A stretch of 64,000 nucleotides of DNA, from NCBI GenBank assembly GCA_028821575.1, contig JAPPFW010000034.1, positions 43,794-107,793 on the forward strand. The letters are read 5' to 3'. The DNA is from a bacterium. Lineage in GTDB: Bacteria; Actinomycetota; Acidimicrobiia; Spongiisociales; Spongiisociaceae. Positions 16,753 to 25,081 of the stretch are shown in pieces. Below the pieces are notes generated by a model. That model did not search any database. It worked only from the letters and a program-made list of their open reading frames with translations, and was not told the DNA's origin. The translations under genes and the position numbers were made by a program. Each line of letters starts with the position of its first letter. Within the stretch, counting starts at the first letter, position 1.

Positions 16753-17275
16753 GGGATCATGCTCGCACTCGCATCGAGGGACGCACCGGGGAGATAAACA
16801 TGCGTCTCGTGCAGACCTACCGCACAAGGGGTGTGACGGTGTGACGCCCGAACTGCATGGTCGGCGGCGCCAAGCAACCCTGGTACCGGCTAACGGACAC
16901 CATTCTGCCGCCCAAGGGATCAGAAGCCCGGGAACGAGACGTGTCCGACCACGGCCGTTCAGCCCAAAGCCAACCACCACTGGTGTTTACAGGCTCCTTC
17001 GGGCTCGGCTGCTTCGGGAGTGTGTGGCCATCGCCCATCGGCTGCCCTTCCTACAGGTGGCTGTTCGTTTCGGGCTTTCAGCCCCGGTCTCAAGCGATTG
17101 TAGGCCGTCGAGGCCTGGCGTCCGGCTTCCAAATGGGGCATTCGAGGAGGAGCGCCTCGGGTCGTTCCGCAGTGAGAGGGCTCGGCGAGCCTCCTGCCCA
17201 ACCCGGCTACATGTTCTCGAAAGCCCGACGACTGCCGCTAATAGGGTATTGGAGGAGGTGTCGTCGACGGCCCGT
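16753..17275. other. 523-bp intergenic region, no gene seen
   Basis: This lies between the end of the E1 beta gene and the dehydrogenase start, both on the minus strand. Frames are open on both strands because of high GC, but none has a family resemblance or a ribosome site. A small GGGCT/AGCCC hairpin lies near 17077-17090. The region should hold the dehydrogenase promoter. Confidence 0.4.
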
Positions 17276-18253
17276 TCAGTCCAGCGTCGTTTCCAACGTC
17301 TCCACTATGCGGGCGGCTGACGGGATGGTGGCGTCCTCGAGGATGTCGGCGGACGGCAGGGGGATGTGGTCGGTGGTGATCCTGACTATCGGCGCATCGA
17401 GGTCGTAGAAGGCCTCCTCGGCGATGATCGAGACCACCTCCGCGCCCCAGCCGCACAGGCGCGGGTTCTCCTCGACCGTGTACACACGCCCCGTGCCGGC
17501 CGCCGCTGCCAGGATCGTCTGGGTATCGAGAGGCACCAGGCAGCGGACGTCCACCACCGTCGCCTCGATGCCCCGGCTCGACAACTCGTCGGCGGCAGCC
17601 AAGGCTTGGGGCACCATGGCGGCCAGGGCCAGGATGGTGGCATCGGATCCCGAGCGAACCACCGCAGCCTTGCCGAGTTGCCCGACCACCTCCCCGTCCG
17701 GGACCGGGCCTTTGTTCGCGAACAGGGCCTTGTGCTCGAAGAAGACCACCGGATCGGGATCGCGGATCGAGGCCGCCATCAGGGCGACGACATCGCGCGG
17801 GGTTGAAGGAGCCACCACTTTCAGGCCCGGAACCGACATGGCCCAGTTCTCAAGGCTCTGGGAATGCTGGGCCCCGAAGCGCACGCCGCCTCCGTTGGCG
17901 GTCCTGATCACCAGCGGCAGCGTCACCTGCCCGTCGGTCATGTACCGGGTCTTGGCGATCTGGTTGGCCACCAGGTCCCAGCAGGTGGCGAGGAAATCGG
18001 AGAACATGATCTCGGCCACCGGACGCAGGCCGTTCATGGCCGCCCCCATCGTGGCCCCCACGATGGCCTCCTCGGAGATGGGGGTGTCACGCACCCGGCG
18101 GGCGCCGAACCGTTCCAGCAGACCGGGCGTGGTCTTGAAAACCCCACCGGCCGCAGCCACGTCCTCACCGATCAGGTAGACCGTGTCATCCCGCTCCATC
18201 TCCTGGACGAGCCCGTATGCCACCGCCTCCCGATAGGTCATCAGTTGCGCCAC
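17276..18253 (-). CDS. Thiamine-dependent 2-oxoacid/acetoin dehydrogenase E1 component, beta subunit
   Basis: GTG 18253 is chosen as start because GGAGGT lies six bases upstream; it gives MAQLMTYREAV, typical for the family (ATG 18241 is the alternative). The 325-residue protein has the transketolase-type pyrimidine domain: YLIGEDVAAAGGVFKTTPGL, ISEEAIVGATMGAAMNGLRP, AQHSQSLENW, and the C-terminal domain with ATVVDVRCLVPLDTQTI and EENPRLCGWGAEV. It pairs with the alpha subunit encoded immediately upstream to decarboxylate a 2-oxoacid (or cleave acetoin) on thiamine diphosphate. The start overlaps the alpha stop. No E2 or E3 gene is within the window. Confidence 0.9.
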   Translation of the reverse strand: MAQLMTYREAVAYGLVQEMERDDTVYLIGEDVAAAGGVFKTTPGLLERFGARRVRDTPISEEAIVGATMGAAMNGLRPVAEIMFSDFLATCWDLVANQIAKTRYMTDGQVTLPLVIRTANGGGVRFGAQHSQSLENWAMSVPGLKVVAPSTPRDVVALMAASIRDPDPVVFFEHKALFANKGPVPDGEVVGQLGKAAVVRSGSDATILALAAMVPQALAAADELSSRGIEATVVDVRCLVPLDTQTILAAAAGTGRVYTVEENPRLCGWGAEVVSIIAEEAFYDLDAPIVRITTDHIPLPSADILEDATIPSAARIVETLETTLD

Positions 18254-19254
18254 TGCGAACCTCCATCCGCCCAAACGTCGGTGGAAATCGAGTCCAGGGA
18301 GGGTGCCGGCGCCGCCTTCGCCTCCTCGATGGCGATGAGCATCGCGGCCTCGACCGAGTCCTCTATACCGGACAACTGCTGCTCGGACACTCCGGCATCC
18401 GCCAGCCTCCCCCTGTATGTCGGGATCGGATCCCGGGCCTTCCACCTCTCGACCTCTTCGTCCGGACGGTACGTGCCGGGATCGGCTCGGGAGTGGCCGC
18501 CGTGCCGGTAGGTGAGAGCCTCGATGAGGCTGGGGCCTCCCCCGGCTCTAGCCTTTCCGAGAGACCTGCGGGCGATGCCGAGCATCTCGTCGGGATCGTT
18601 GCCGTCCACGAGGATCGAGTCGAGCCCGTAGGCCGACGCCCTGTCCGCGGCGGGGCGAGGTACGGCGGTGACCGACCCGATCGGGGTGTACTCCATGTAC
18701 TGGTTGTTCTCGCACACGAACACCACGGGCAGATTCCAGACCACCGCCATGTTCAGGGCTTCGTGGAAGGCACCGATGTTGGTGGCGCCGTCACCGAAGA
18801 AACAAACCGAGACCTGCCCGGTGCCTCGCTCCATCGCCGCCCAGGCAGCACCCGCGGCGATGGGGAGGTGGGCTCCGACTATGGCGTAGGAACCCATGGC
18901 CCCGGCCGGCGCCCAGGTGAGGTGCATGGAACCCCCCTTACCGCCGCACACTCCCGTGGCGCGGCCCAGCAACTCCGCCATGAGAGGACCGGGCGGCGTT
19001 CCCCTCAGCAGGGTGTGGATGTGGCCCCGGTAGGTGCAGAAGGTGAGGTCGGACGGGCGCATCGCGGCCGCGAAACCGGCTGCGATGGCCTCCTGCCCGG
19101 TCGCCAGGTGGGAAGTGCCCTTGACCAGACCCTCCAGGAACATCTGGTATGCGTAATGTTCGAATCGGCGGGCCTCCAGCATCATCCGGTACACGCGGAG
19201 CCGGTCGTCCATGGCGGCCACGGCATCGGTGGCGGTCCGCATCTCAGTACTCAT
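18241..19254 (-). CDS. Thiamine-dependent 2-oxoacid/acetoin dehydrogenase E1 component, alpha subunit
   Basis: The 337-residue subunit carries the thiamine diphosphate motif GDGATNIGAFHEALNMA...CENN (about 168-197). It also has the phosphorylation-loop-like stretch TYRHGGHSRADPGTYR and the GGKGGSMHL segment common to AcoA and PDH alpha. Length and motif order are closest to acetoin/pyruvate-type E1. It overlaps the M24 gene by 11 bp upstream and the beta gene downstream, so all three are likely cotranslated. The substrate is undetermined; the neighbourhood of dehydrogenases suggests growth on an alcohol- or ketone-like compound. Confidence 0.9.
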   Translation of the reverse strand: MSTEMRTATDAVAAMDDRLRVYRMMLEARRFEHYAYQMFLEGLVKGTSHLATGQEAIAAGFAAAMRPSDLTFCTYRGHIHTLLRGTPPGPLMAELLGRATGVCGGKGGSMHLTWAPAGAMGSYAIVGAHLPIAAGAAWAAMERGTGQVSVCFFGDGATNIGAFHEALNMAVVWNLPVVFVCENNQYMEYTPIGSVTAVPRPAADRASAYGLDSILVDGNDPDEMLGIARRSLGKARAGGGPSLIEALTYRHGGHSRADPGTYRPDEEVERWKARDPIPTYRGRLADAGVSEQQLSGIEDSVEAAMLIAIEEAKAAPAPSLDSISTDVWADGGSQWRN

Positions 19255-20512
19255 TGGCGACCATCAGCTCCTCGGCCGGGAAGAGGGTCACGACCTTGGG
19301 ACCCTCCGCCGAGCAGACCACCTGTTCCTCGATCCTGGCGGCGGAACGGCCGTCGTCCGCCGGGCAGAACGTCTCCAGGGCGAAGAACATGCCCTCCTTC
19401 AACTCGATCGGGGTGTCGATAGAGTTGAGCCGGCTGATCACCGGCCTCTCGTGGACCGCCAGACCGACCCCGTGACCGAACTGGAGGCCGAACGCCTCCA
19501 TCTCGTCGGGGAAGCCGAACTCCTCCGCCTCCGGCCACACGCCGGCGATCTCGTCGGTGGTCGTTCCGGGCTTGACCAGGGCGATAGCGGCGTCGATCCA
19601 CTCTCGGGCCCGCTTGTAGGCGTCCCGCTGCGCCTGGGTTGCCCTGCCCACCACGAACGTCCGGTAATAGCAGGTCCGGTAGCCGTTGTGCGCCTGGATG
19701 ATGTCGAAGTAGGCGGTGTCGCCGGGACGGATGAGACGGTCCGAGAAGACGTGCGGGTGGGGGCTGCACCGCTCCCCCGCTATGGAATTGATCGCCTCCA
19801 CATGCTCCGAGCCCATCTCGTACAGCTTCTTGTTGGCCAGGGCCACGATGTCGGACTCCCGCACGCCCGGCTTGAGGGCTTCGAAGATGTCCTGGTAGAC
19901 ACCATCCACCATCGCCGATGCCTGGGTCAGGAGGACGATCTCGTCCTGGCTCTTGATCTCGCGGGCGGCCAGCATGGTCTGCTGCCCGTTGCGCACCTCG
20001 ATCCCGGCCCGGCCCAACTCGAGGAACATCTCGGCCTCGGCCATGTCGACACCGACGGGCATCCCGGCTACCCCCTCGTCGTGCAGGACGTCCCTGATCT
20101 CCCGGACCGCCCTGGTCACCAGGCCGGTCTCGGGGCCGATCGATCCGGCCAGGCCGGTGTTGCCCCCCACCGACTGCTCGGGCACCAGCCAGGGCGCCTG
20201 CATCTTGTGGACGCGGGCCGCCGACCCAAAGTCCCATATCCACGGCTCCCCGGTCCTCGTCAGCAGAGCCCACCGCTCCATCTTGTTGAAGGCCCAGTAC
20301 CCGATGTGGGTGGCGGTCAGGTATCGGATGTTGGCGGTGTCGAACACCAGTAGCGCACCGAGATCCGACTCTTCCAGGGCTTGTCGTGCCCGCGCCAGCC
20401 GGTAACTGCGCAGCCGGTCGAAGTCGACGCGTTGCTCCCAATCCACCCCCATGACACCTGGAGCCGGCGTGGTGGCGACCGGGAACTCGGGCGAACGCTC
20501 GGTCATGTCCAT
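19244..20512 (-). CDS. M24-family (creatinase/prolidase-like) protein with an altered metal site
   Basis: The 422-residue protein has the two-domain creatinase/aminopeptidase P layout. The N-terminal domain reads DFDRLRSYRLARARQALEES...NIRYLTATHIGYW...WIWDFGSA, recalling the DMSP lyase DddP branch as well as Xaa-Pro peptidases. The C-terminal pita-bread domain keeps metal ligands Asp (AYFDIIQAHNGY), His (FGHGVGL), Glu (FALETFCPA) and Glu (ARIEEQVV). The second Asp, normally in GxxSDxTRT, is replaced: the segment reads GYRTCYYRTF. A Cys thus stands where the bridging Asp is expected. It could be a hydrolase or lyase with changed chemistry. It is cotranscribed with E1 alpha and beta. Confidence 0.82.
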   Translation of the reverse strand: MDMTERSPEFPVATTPAPGVMGVDWEQRVDFDRLRSYRLARARQALEESDLGALLVFDTANIRYLTATHIGYWAFNKMERWALLTRTGEPWIWDFGSAARVHKMQAPWLVPEQSVGGNTGLAGSIGPETGLVTRAVREIRDVLHDEGVAGMPVGVDMAEAEMFLELGRAGIEVRNGQQTMLAAREIKSQDEIVLLTQASAMVDGVYQDIFEALKPGVRESDIVALANKKLYEMGSEHVEAINSIAGERCSPHPHVFSDRLIRPGDTAYFDIIQAHNGYRTCYYRTFVVGRATQAQRDAYKRAREWIDAAIALVKPGTTTDEIAGVWPEAEEFGFPDEMEAFGLQFGHGVGLAVHERPVISRLNSIDTPIELKEGMFFALETFCPADDGRSAARIEEQVVCSAEGPKVVTLFPAEELMVANEY

Positions 20513-20547
20513 GGGAACCGCCTTTCAGTCTGGGCGCGGTCGATGCT

Positions 20548-20706
20548 AGCTAGTGGGCAGTGGGGCAGTCAGGTGCCGGGTGGGACTGGGGGACACTCGG
20601 TCTCTCTGGGGTTTGCTGGTGACTTGCCCGTGCCGTAGTTCGCCTTGTTCGTGGTCAGTCGACAGCCGAACACAACTGACAACTGACAACCGACAACTGA
20701 CACCAG
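20548..20706. repeat. Paired heptad arrays between the alcohol dehydrogenase and M24 genes
   Basis: At 20673-20700 four 7-bp units CAACTGA, CAACTGA, CAACCGA, CAACTGA abut the alcohol dehydrogenase stop (20707-20709); on the coding strand they read GT-rich. A second, degenerate set lies at 20548-20576 in opposite base bias (TAGTGGG, CAGTGGG, GCAGTCA on plus). The two arms enclose about 95 bp. The layout matches the inverted arms seen after recR. Confidence 0.6.
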
Positions 20707-21810
20707 CTAGCGGCCGCCTGCTGCCGGTCGGATACCGGCGGTCCAGGGATCGACGAGCGTCTTGATCCGCTCGGGCTTCCGGTCCACCATCGGACGGAGC
20801 CCGTCGGCCACCACGCTGTCGAGGGGCAGGGCGACCGGCGCCACATCGGACCAACCTCCCGCGCGGCTCGCCACCAGCCGAGCGGCGTCCGCGAAGTCGG
20901 CCGCGAAGACATGGGCGTTGGTGCCCACCAGGCACAGCTCGCGCAGGGTGAGTGACCGCACATCGACCGGCACCGGCGCCGTGCCGAGGCCGATAGCCAC
21001 CACCCGCCCCCGCGGCTCCACCACGTCCAGCGCCGCGTTCAGCACCGAAGGAACTCCCGTGACCTCGTAGGCAGCGGCAGCCCGTCCTCCGAGAGCTCCC
21101 TCCAACTGGACAGCCAGCGGCTGCTCCGGATCTACCTGAAGGGTGAGAGAAGCGCCGAGAGCAGCGGCGATCCGCAGGCGTTCCGGATCGAGGTCGGCAG
21201 CCAGCACGCGCAGGCCGGACCGGGCGGCCGCGTAGACCAGGAAGGCCCCTACCCCACCGACCCCGATCACGACCACGGGGTCGCCGCGATCCGGTTCGCC
21301 CCTGCGGAGGGAGTGGAGGGCGATCGACATGGGCTGGACCAGGGCGGCCCGATCATCGTCGAGACCCAGCTCACCGACATCCAGGCAGACGCCGGCCGGA
21401 ACCGCTACGTACTGGGCCAGGGCTCCATTCCTCTGCAGACCCACCGTGAAGTATCTCTCGCAGAAGTTGGTGATCACCGCCCGGCACGGACCGCACGATC
21501 CGCATGACACTCCTGCCCCGCTCGCCACCAGCGTCCCGTCCGGGAAACCTTCAACGCCGGGGCCGCGCTCCACCACCCGCCCGCCGAACTCGTGACCGGG
21601 AACCATCGGACCTGCATGACCGGACCACCGGTTGCGCTCGGACACGGGGAACATCATCGGTCCGTGATCCCACTCGGATGCGTCCGTCCCGCAGATCCCG
21701 GCCGCGTGGACCTCCAGGAGCAACTCTCCGCTCCCGGGCTCGGGAACGCCGATGCTCTCGATCCTGATGTCACGGGTGCCGTGGTATACGGCGGCTCGCA
21801 TCCCGCTCAT
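20707..21810 (-). CDS. Zinc-dependent alcohol dehydrogenase, medium-chain (MDR) family
   Basis: The 367-residue enzyme has the catalytic GroES-like domain with CGTDASEWDHG and GHEFGGRVVE. The structural zinc loop is CGSCGPCRAVITNFC (four Cys). A Rossmann domain follows with VVVIGVGGVGAFLVYAAARSG and acidic AADLD, pointing to NAD. Catalytic zinc ligands Cys (ICGTD) and His/Glu (GHE) are present. It resembles threonine/sorbitol/butanediol dehydrogenases rather than ethanol dehydrogenase. It is the upstream gene of the M24-E1 group, separated by the paired heptad arrays. A second ATG three codons in is an alternative start. Confidence 0.88.
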   Translation of the reverse strand: MSGMRAAVYHGTRDIRIESIGVPEPGSGELLLEVHAAGICGTDASEWDHGPMMFPVSERNRWSGHAGPMVPGHEFGGRVVERGPGVEGFPDGTLVASGAGVSCGSCGPCRAVITNFCERYFTVGLQRNGALAQYVAVPAGVCLDVGELGLDDDRAALVQPMSIALHSLRRGEPDRGDPVVVIGVGGVGAFLVYAAARSGLRVLAADLDPERLRIAAALGASLTLQVDPEQPLAVQLEGALGGRAAAAYEVTGVPSVLNAALDVVEPRGRVVAIGLGTAPVPVDVRSLTLRELCLVGTNAHVFAADFADAARLVASRAGGWSDVAPVALPLDSVVADGLRPMVDRKPERIKTLVDPWTAGIRPAAGGR

Positions 21811-22052
21811 GGCACTATGGGGGACACCGCTCGGCGGATCCAGGGCGCCCTAGACGAGTAGTTCCAAGGGATCGGACCGGAAGCGACCGCACTGTGCTGT
21901 CGATACACAACGCCATACAACACATCCGTAACTCGTGCATGTCGGTCCCTTGGCTCAGGATCCCCTCCTCCTCTACTTCTTGAAAGCCCACTTCGGCACG
22001 ACCCCGAAATCCGGAGAGCGCTACGGAGACGGGAAACGACCCGGTCTAACGC

Positions 22053-22108
22053 TAACCACCGATCACCAACTATCAACTACCACTAGTGACTAGAACTAGC
22101 CATCTAGA
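22053..22108. repeat. Heptad repeat array at the SDR stop codon
   Basis: Seven-base units can be read as TAACCAC, CGATCAC, CAACTAT, CAACTAC, CACTAGT, GACTAGA, ACTAGCC, running up to the SDR stop (22104-22106). On the coding (minus) strand the array is GT-rich. Units are degenerate but the 7-bp spacing is kept for about 50 bp. Confidence 0.5.
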
Positions 22109-22889
22109 AGAACACCTGCTCCCCGCCCGTCAGGTTGAGGCTGGCGCCGGTGGTGAACTTGGCGTCGTCCGAAGCCAGGAAGGCCGCCATCGCCCCGATG
22201 TCGTCAGCGGTCCCCAGACGCTTCATCGGAATAGTGGCGATGTGCTCGGCGAGCAGATCCTCGCGCTCCCTGCCCGCCATCTGCGCCGCCATACCGAAAC
22301 CGGTCTTGGTCATGTTGGTGAACATGGTGCCGGGACATATGGCGTTGACGGTGACGTTGTAGGGCGCAAGTTCCAACGCCATGACCTGGGTGAGGCCTAC
22401 CACCGCGAACTTGGAGACCGAGTAGATGCCCCAACCGGGCCAGGCCACCTTACCGGTCTGGGAGGCGGTGTTGATGATCCGGCCCCACATGTTCTCCTTC
22501 ATGATGTGGGCCGCGGACCGGGAGCAGTTAATCACCCCCCGTATGTTCACGTTGAAGACGTTGTCGATTACCTCCTCGGACGTGTCGATCACGTCGGCGA
22601 TGGGTTGGGCCACCCCGGCGTTGTTACAGAGGATGTCGAGGCTCCCGTACTCGGCAGCGACGTCGCGCATGACCTCGTCAACCCGGGCGCTGTCGGTCAC
22701 GTCGAGGTGGACGGCCGTCGCCAGGGCGCCCGAAGGAGCGGCGGGCAACGATCCGGCCACTTCGGAGGCGTCAAGCATGTCGGCGCACACCACGGCTGCG
22801 CCCTCGGCCGCCAAGTGCCGTGCGATCCCTTCCCCGAGACCGCGAGACGATCCGGTTACCACCGCCACCTTGTCGTCGAGCCGGCCCAT
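22104..22889 (-). CDS. Short-chain dehydrogenase/reductase
   Basis: The 261-residue classical SDR has the cofactor motif TGSSRGLGEG (about 12-21), LDVT, the NNAG strand motif and the catalytic Ser plus YSVSK (Tyr/Lys). An acidic residue after strand 2 (CADML) suggests NAD preference. It is close to 250-residue 3-oxoacyl-ACP reductase/polyol dehydrogenase types. The neighbours suggest oxidation of a secondary alcohol in the catabolic set. It is separated from the alcohol dehydrogenase by 293 bp, in which I see no gene. Confidence 0.88.
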   Translation of the reverse strand: MGRLDDKVAVVTGSSRGLGEGIARHLAAEGAAVVCADMLDASEVAGSLPAAPSGALATAVHLDVTDSARVDEVMRDVAAEYGSLDILCNNAGVAQPIADVIDTSEEVIDNVFNVNIRGVINCSRSAAHIMKENMWGRIINTASQTGKVAWPGWGIYSVSKFAVVGLTQVMALELAPYNVTVNAICPGTMFTNMTKTGFGMAAQMAGREREDLLAEHIATIPMKRLGTADDIGAMAAFLASDDAKFTTGASLNLTGGEQVFF

Positions 22890-23066
22890 TTCAGTACCTC
22901 CTTAAGACACCAACAGCACGAGGAACAGCCCCGCAAGGAAGGATCGTACCGTGGCGCGACCCGGCACGGCCTCCACAGAGCCCGTCGATACCAGCACACC
23001 AGGACCAATGGACTCCGAACGGCTGGTCATCCTGCGGGTGGGTTGACGGATGGACAGGTCGGACGA

Positions 23067-23489
23067 TCAGACCTGGGCGAACTCGATCAATAGGCCATCC
23101 GGACCTCTCGCGGCGACCGCGGTTGCGTGCTTACCCGTCAGGGGTTCAGCCAGGAATTCGATACCCTTCTGCGACAGATCGGCGATGACCGCCCGGATGT
23201 CCGTAACGTAGATGGTCAGCCAGCGGACGCCCGCCGCAAAGTCGTGCGAGGCGGCGGGCGGGGGTGGATCTATGTCCATCAGCTTGATGAGCGTGCCGCC
23301 GCCTTGGAGCCGCACCTGGTGGAAGCCGCTGGATGCGAGGCCGATTCCGGTCGCCACCTCCTCGGAGATCTGCGTGTCGACCACCACCTCGAACCCGAGC
23401 GTATCCCTGTAGAACTCCAGCGAGGCCTCGAAATCATGGCATGTGATCGCAACATCGATCGTTCGACGCTGCGGATCGAACTCAATCAT
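23067..23489 (-). CDS. VOC-superfamily (glyoxalase/dioxygenase fold) protein
   Basis: The 140-residue protein has two VOC half-barrels: RTIDVAITCHDFEASLEFYR and DTLGFEVVVDT in the first, WLTIYVTDIRAVIADLSQKG and ATAVAARGPDGLLIEFAQV in the second. Metal ligand positions are only partly kept (His in the first strand is replaced by an Asp/Ala pattern), so it may bind ligand without glyoxalase I activity. It is a single gene on the minus strand, 177 bp from the SDR start. Confidence 0.8.
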   Translation of the reverse strand: MIEFDPQRRTIDVAITCHDFEASLEFYRDTLGFEVVVDTQISEEVATGIGLASSGFHQVRLQGGGTLIKLMDIDPPPPAASHDFAAGVRWLTIYVTDIRAVIADLSQKGIEFLAEPLTGKHATAVAARGPDGLLIEFAQV

Positions 23490-23659
23490 GGACTAACCAT
23501 CCCGGACGGAAGCGTTCTGTTGCCAAGTCCCAAAACACCTCGCTCAATCCTATAGCCTTCCCGTTGAGCCGCGGATGGTAAGAGGGAGCTCCCTTATGGT
23601 CAAATGTTTTGATCTACTATGGAAGGGCGCCGGCGCCCCGAACCAGAAGGGAGTGCGGA

Positions 23660-24211
23660 TTGAACCTGCCGACCGGACTCTTGGAACTCCGTGCGCGGGA
23701 CTACCAATGCCACCTGATGGACCTTCGCACCGATACGTACCACGGCGCCCGCCACCGGTCGGACCGTGAGCAGGTCTTCAACCAAGCTGTAAACCTGCTC
23801 AACCCGGTGGTATACGACGTCCTGGAACGCTTCAACGAGGTGATGCTGGACGGCGTAGGCACGATCGAAGGCCCGACCTACGATTCCGGAGAGAACATGG
23901 AGGTTCGGTGGCAACTGTCGTGGCCCCAGCAGCAAGCGGCCACGCATAGGCTGGAGCCGGGCAAGACGGTGAGGCCGATCACGATCCGGGCGCACTTCTG
24001 GGACGGCTGGACCCATGGCCATCTGGCCGGCTCGGATGCCGGAGACTGGCCGTTCCAGGTCACCACCGAGACCGACGCCCGGCGCCAGTGGATCATCCTC
24101 TGGGCGATCGCGGAGGTTGAACTTCACCATCGAATCTTCGAGTCCCATCACCCCTGGGACGTCATCCCACTACCCACCGGAGACTCCCCGCCCGCAGCCA
24201 AGTGGGGATAG
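23660..24211 (+). CDS. Unrecognised protein, paired with the amidohydrolase gene
   Basis: The frame opens at 23609, but TTG 23660 is preceded by AGAAGGGAG at good spacing and is the better start, giving 183 residues beginning MNLPTGLLELRARDYQ. It has no membrane segment. Notable features are aromatic and His-rich stretches (TYHGARHRSD, RAHFWDGWTHGHLAG, ELHHRIFESHHPWD) that could bind metal. No family is recognised. It is followed 9 bp later by the amidohydrolase gene, then P450 and TetR, so it likely works with them. Confidence 0.6.
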   Translation: MNLPTGLLELRARDYQCHLMDLRTDTYHGARHRSDREQVFNQAVNLLNPVVYDVLERFNEVMLDGVGTIEGPTYDSGENMEVRWQLSWPQQQAATHRLEPGKTVRPITIRAHFWDGWTHGHLAGSDAGDWPFQVTTETDARRQWIILWAIAEVELHHRIFESHHPWDVIPLPTGDSPPAAKWG

Positions 24212-24220
24212 GCAGACCGG

Positions 24221-25081
24221 ATGCCATCCCACGCCATCGATCTGAGAGCCCGGCCCCCGGCGGGCGAATTCCTCTCCCAGCGCATGTTCGCGTCACTCGA
24301 TCGGGCCGCCGCGGTGCTGCGGCGCCGCGGCTACGACCTGCCCGCATCCATCGAGTTCCGTTCGATGCCTGCGTTCATCGATGAGATGGCGGCTGCCGGC
24401 ATCGGCCAAGCAGTCGTCTTCGCTCGTATCGAGAACGACACCGTCGGCGGTACGTCCAACGAGTCGGTTGCGCGCTTCGTCAAGGCGAGCGACGGCCGCT
24501 TCCTCGGCGTCGGTTGCGTACGGATGGCCGGGCCGGAAGTGACCGGCGATCTGGACGAGTGCGAGAGACTGGGGTTCGCCGGAGTCGCTGTGGAGCCCGG
24601 CCTCAACGAGCCCCCTCTGGTTGCCGATGACCCGAGCCTGTACCCGATCTACGAGCAGATCGCTTCGATGGGACTGCCCGCCTTCATCACCGGAGGCGAC
24701 GCCAACCCCGACATCTCGTACGCATCTCCGGTGGCGCTCGACCGGATGGCCCGGGACTTCCCGCGGCTGGATGTCGTGGCTGTTCACGGCGGCTGGCCAT
24801 GGGTGACCGAAACGCTCGGAGTGGCATGGCGACGGCCCAACGTGTGGGTGATGCCGGATCTCTACTGGGCCAACATGCCCGGCCAGGCGGACTACACCGC
24901 CGCCGCCAACGGCTACCTACGGGATCGCATGCTCTTCGCAACGTCGTACCCCGCCGTCAACATCGAGCAGTACGTGGCCGCGCTGCGGGCATCCAACCTC
25001 TCCGTCAGTTCCTGGCGAGCGATCAGCCAGGCCAATCCGCGCCGGCTGCTCGGCGGAACCGCTGTTGGTGACCAGACCTGA
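24221..25081 (+). CDS. Amidohydrolase-2-fold protein lacking most metal ligands
   Basis: The 286-residue protein is a TIM barrel of the Amidohydro_2 type (relatives include 2-amino-3-carboxymuconate semialdehyde decarboxylase). The N-terminal HxH is replaced: the segment reads IDLRARPPAGEF. The strand-5 His is replaced by LPAFITGG. The strand-6 His survives in VVAVHGGWPWV, but the final Asp of GSDYP is changed to ATSYP. Only part of a metal site remains, so the enzyme may be metal-free or a non-catalytic partner. An IDxRxRPP subgroup is known among annotated amidohydrolases. It overlaps the P450 gene by 17 bp. Confidence 0.78.
   Translation: MPSHAIDLRARPPAGEFLSQRMFASLDRAAAVLRRRGYDLPASIEFRSMPAFIDEMAAAGIGQAVVFARIENDTVGGTSNESVARFVKASDGRFLGVGCVRMAGPEVTGDLDECERLGFAGVAVEPGLNEPPLVADDPSLYPIYEQIASMGLPAFITGGDANPDISYASPVALDRMARDFPRLDVVAVHGGWPWVTETLGVAWRRPNVWVMPDLYWANMPGQADYTAAANGYLRDRMLFATSYPAVNIEQYVAALRASNLSVSSWRAISQANPRRLLGGTAVGDQT

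Noticed and set aside
16857-17408. 183-codon plus-strand frame in the gap before the dehydrogenase
   Set aside because: No family likeness; it runs into antisense of the E1 beta gene.
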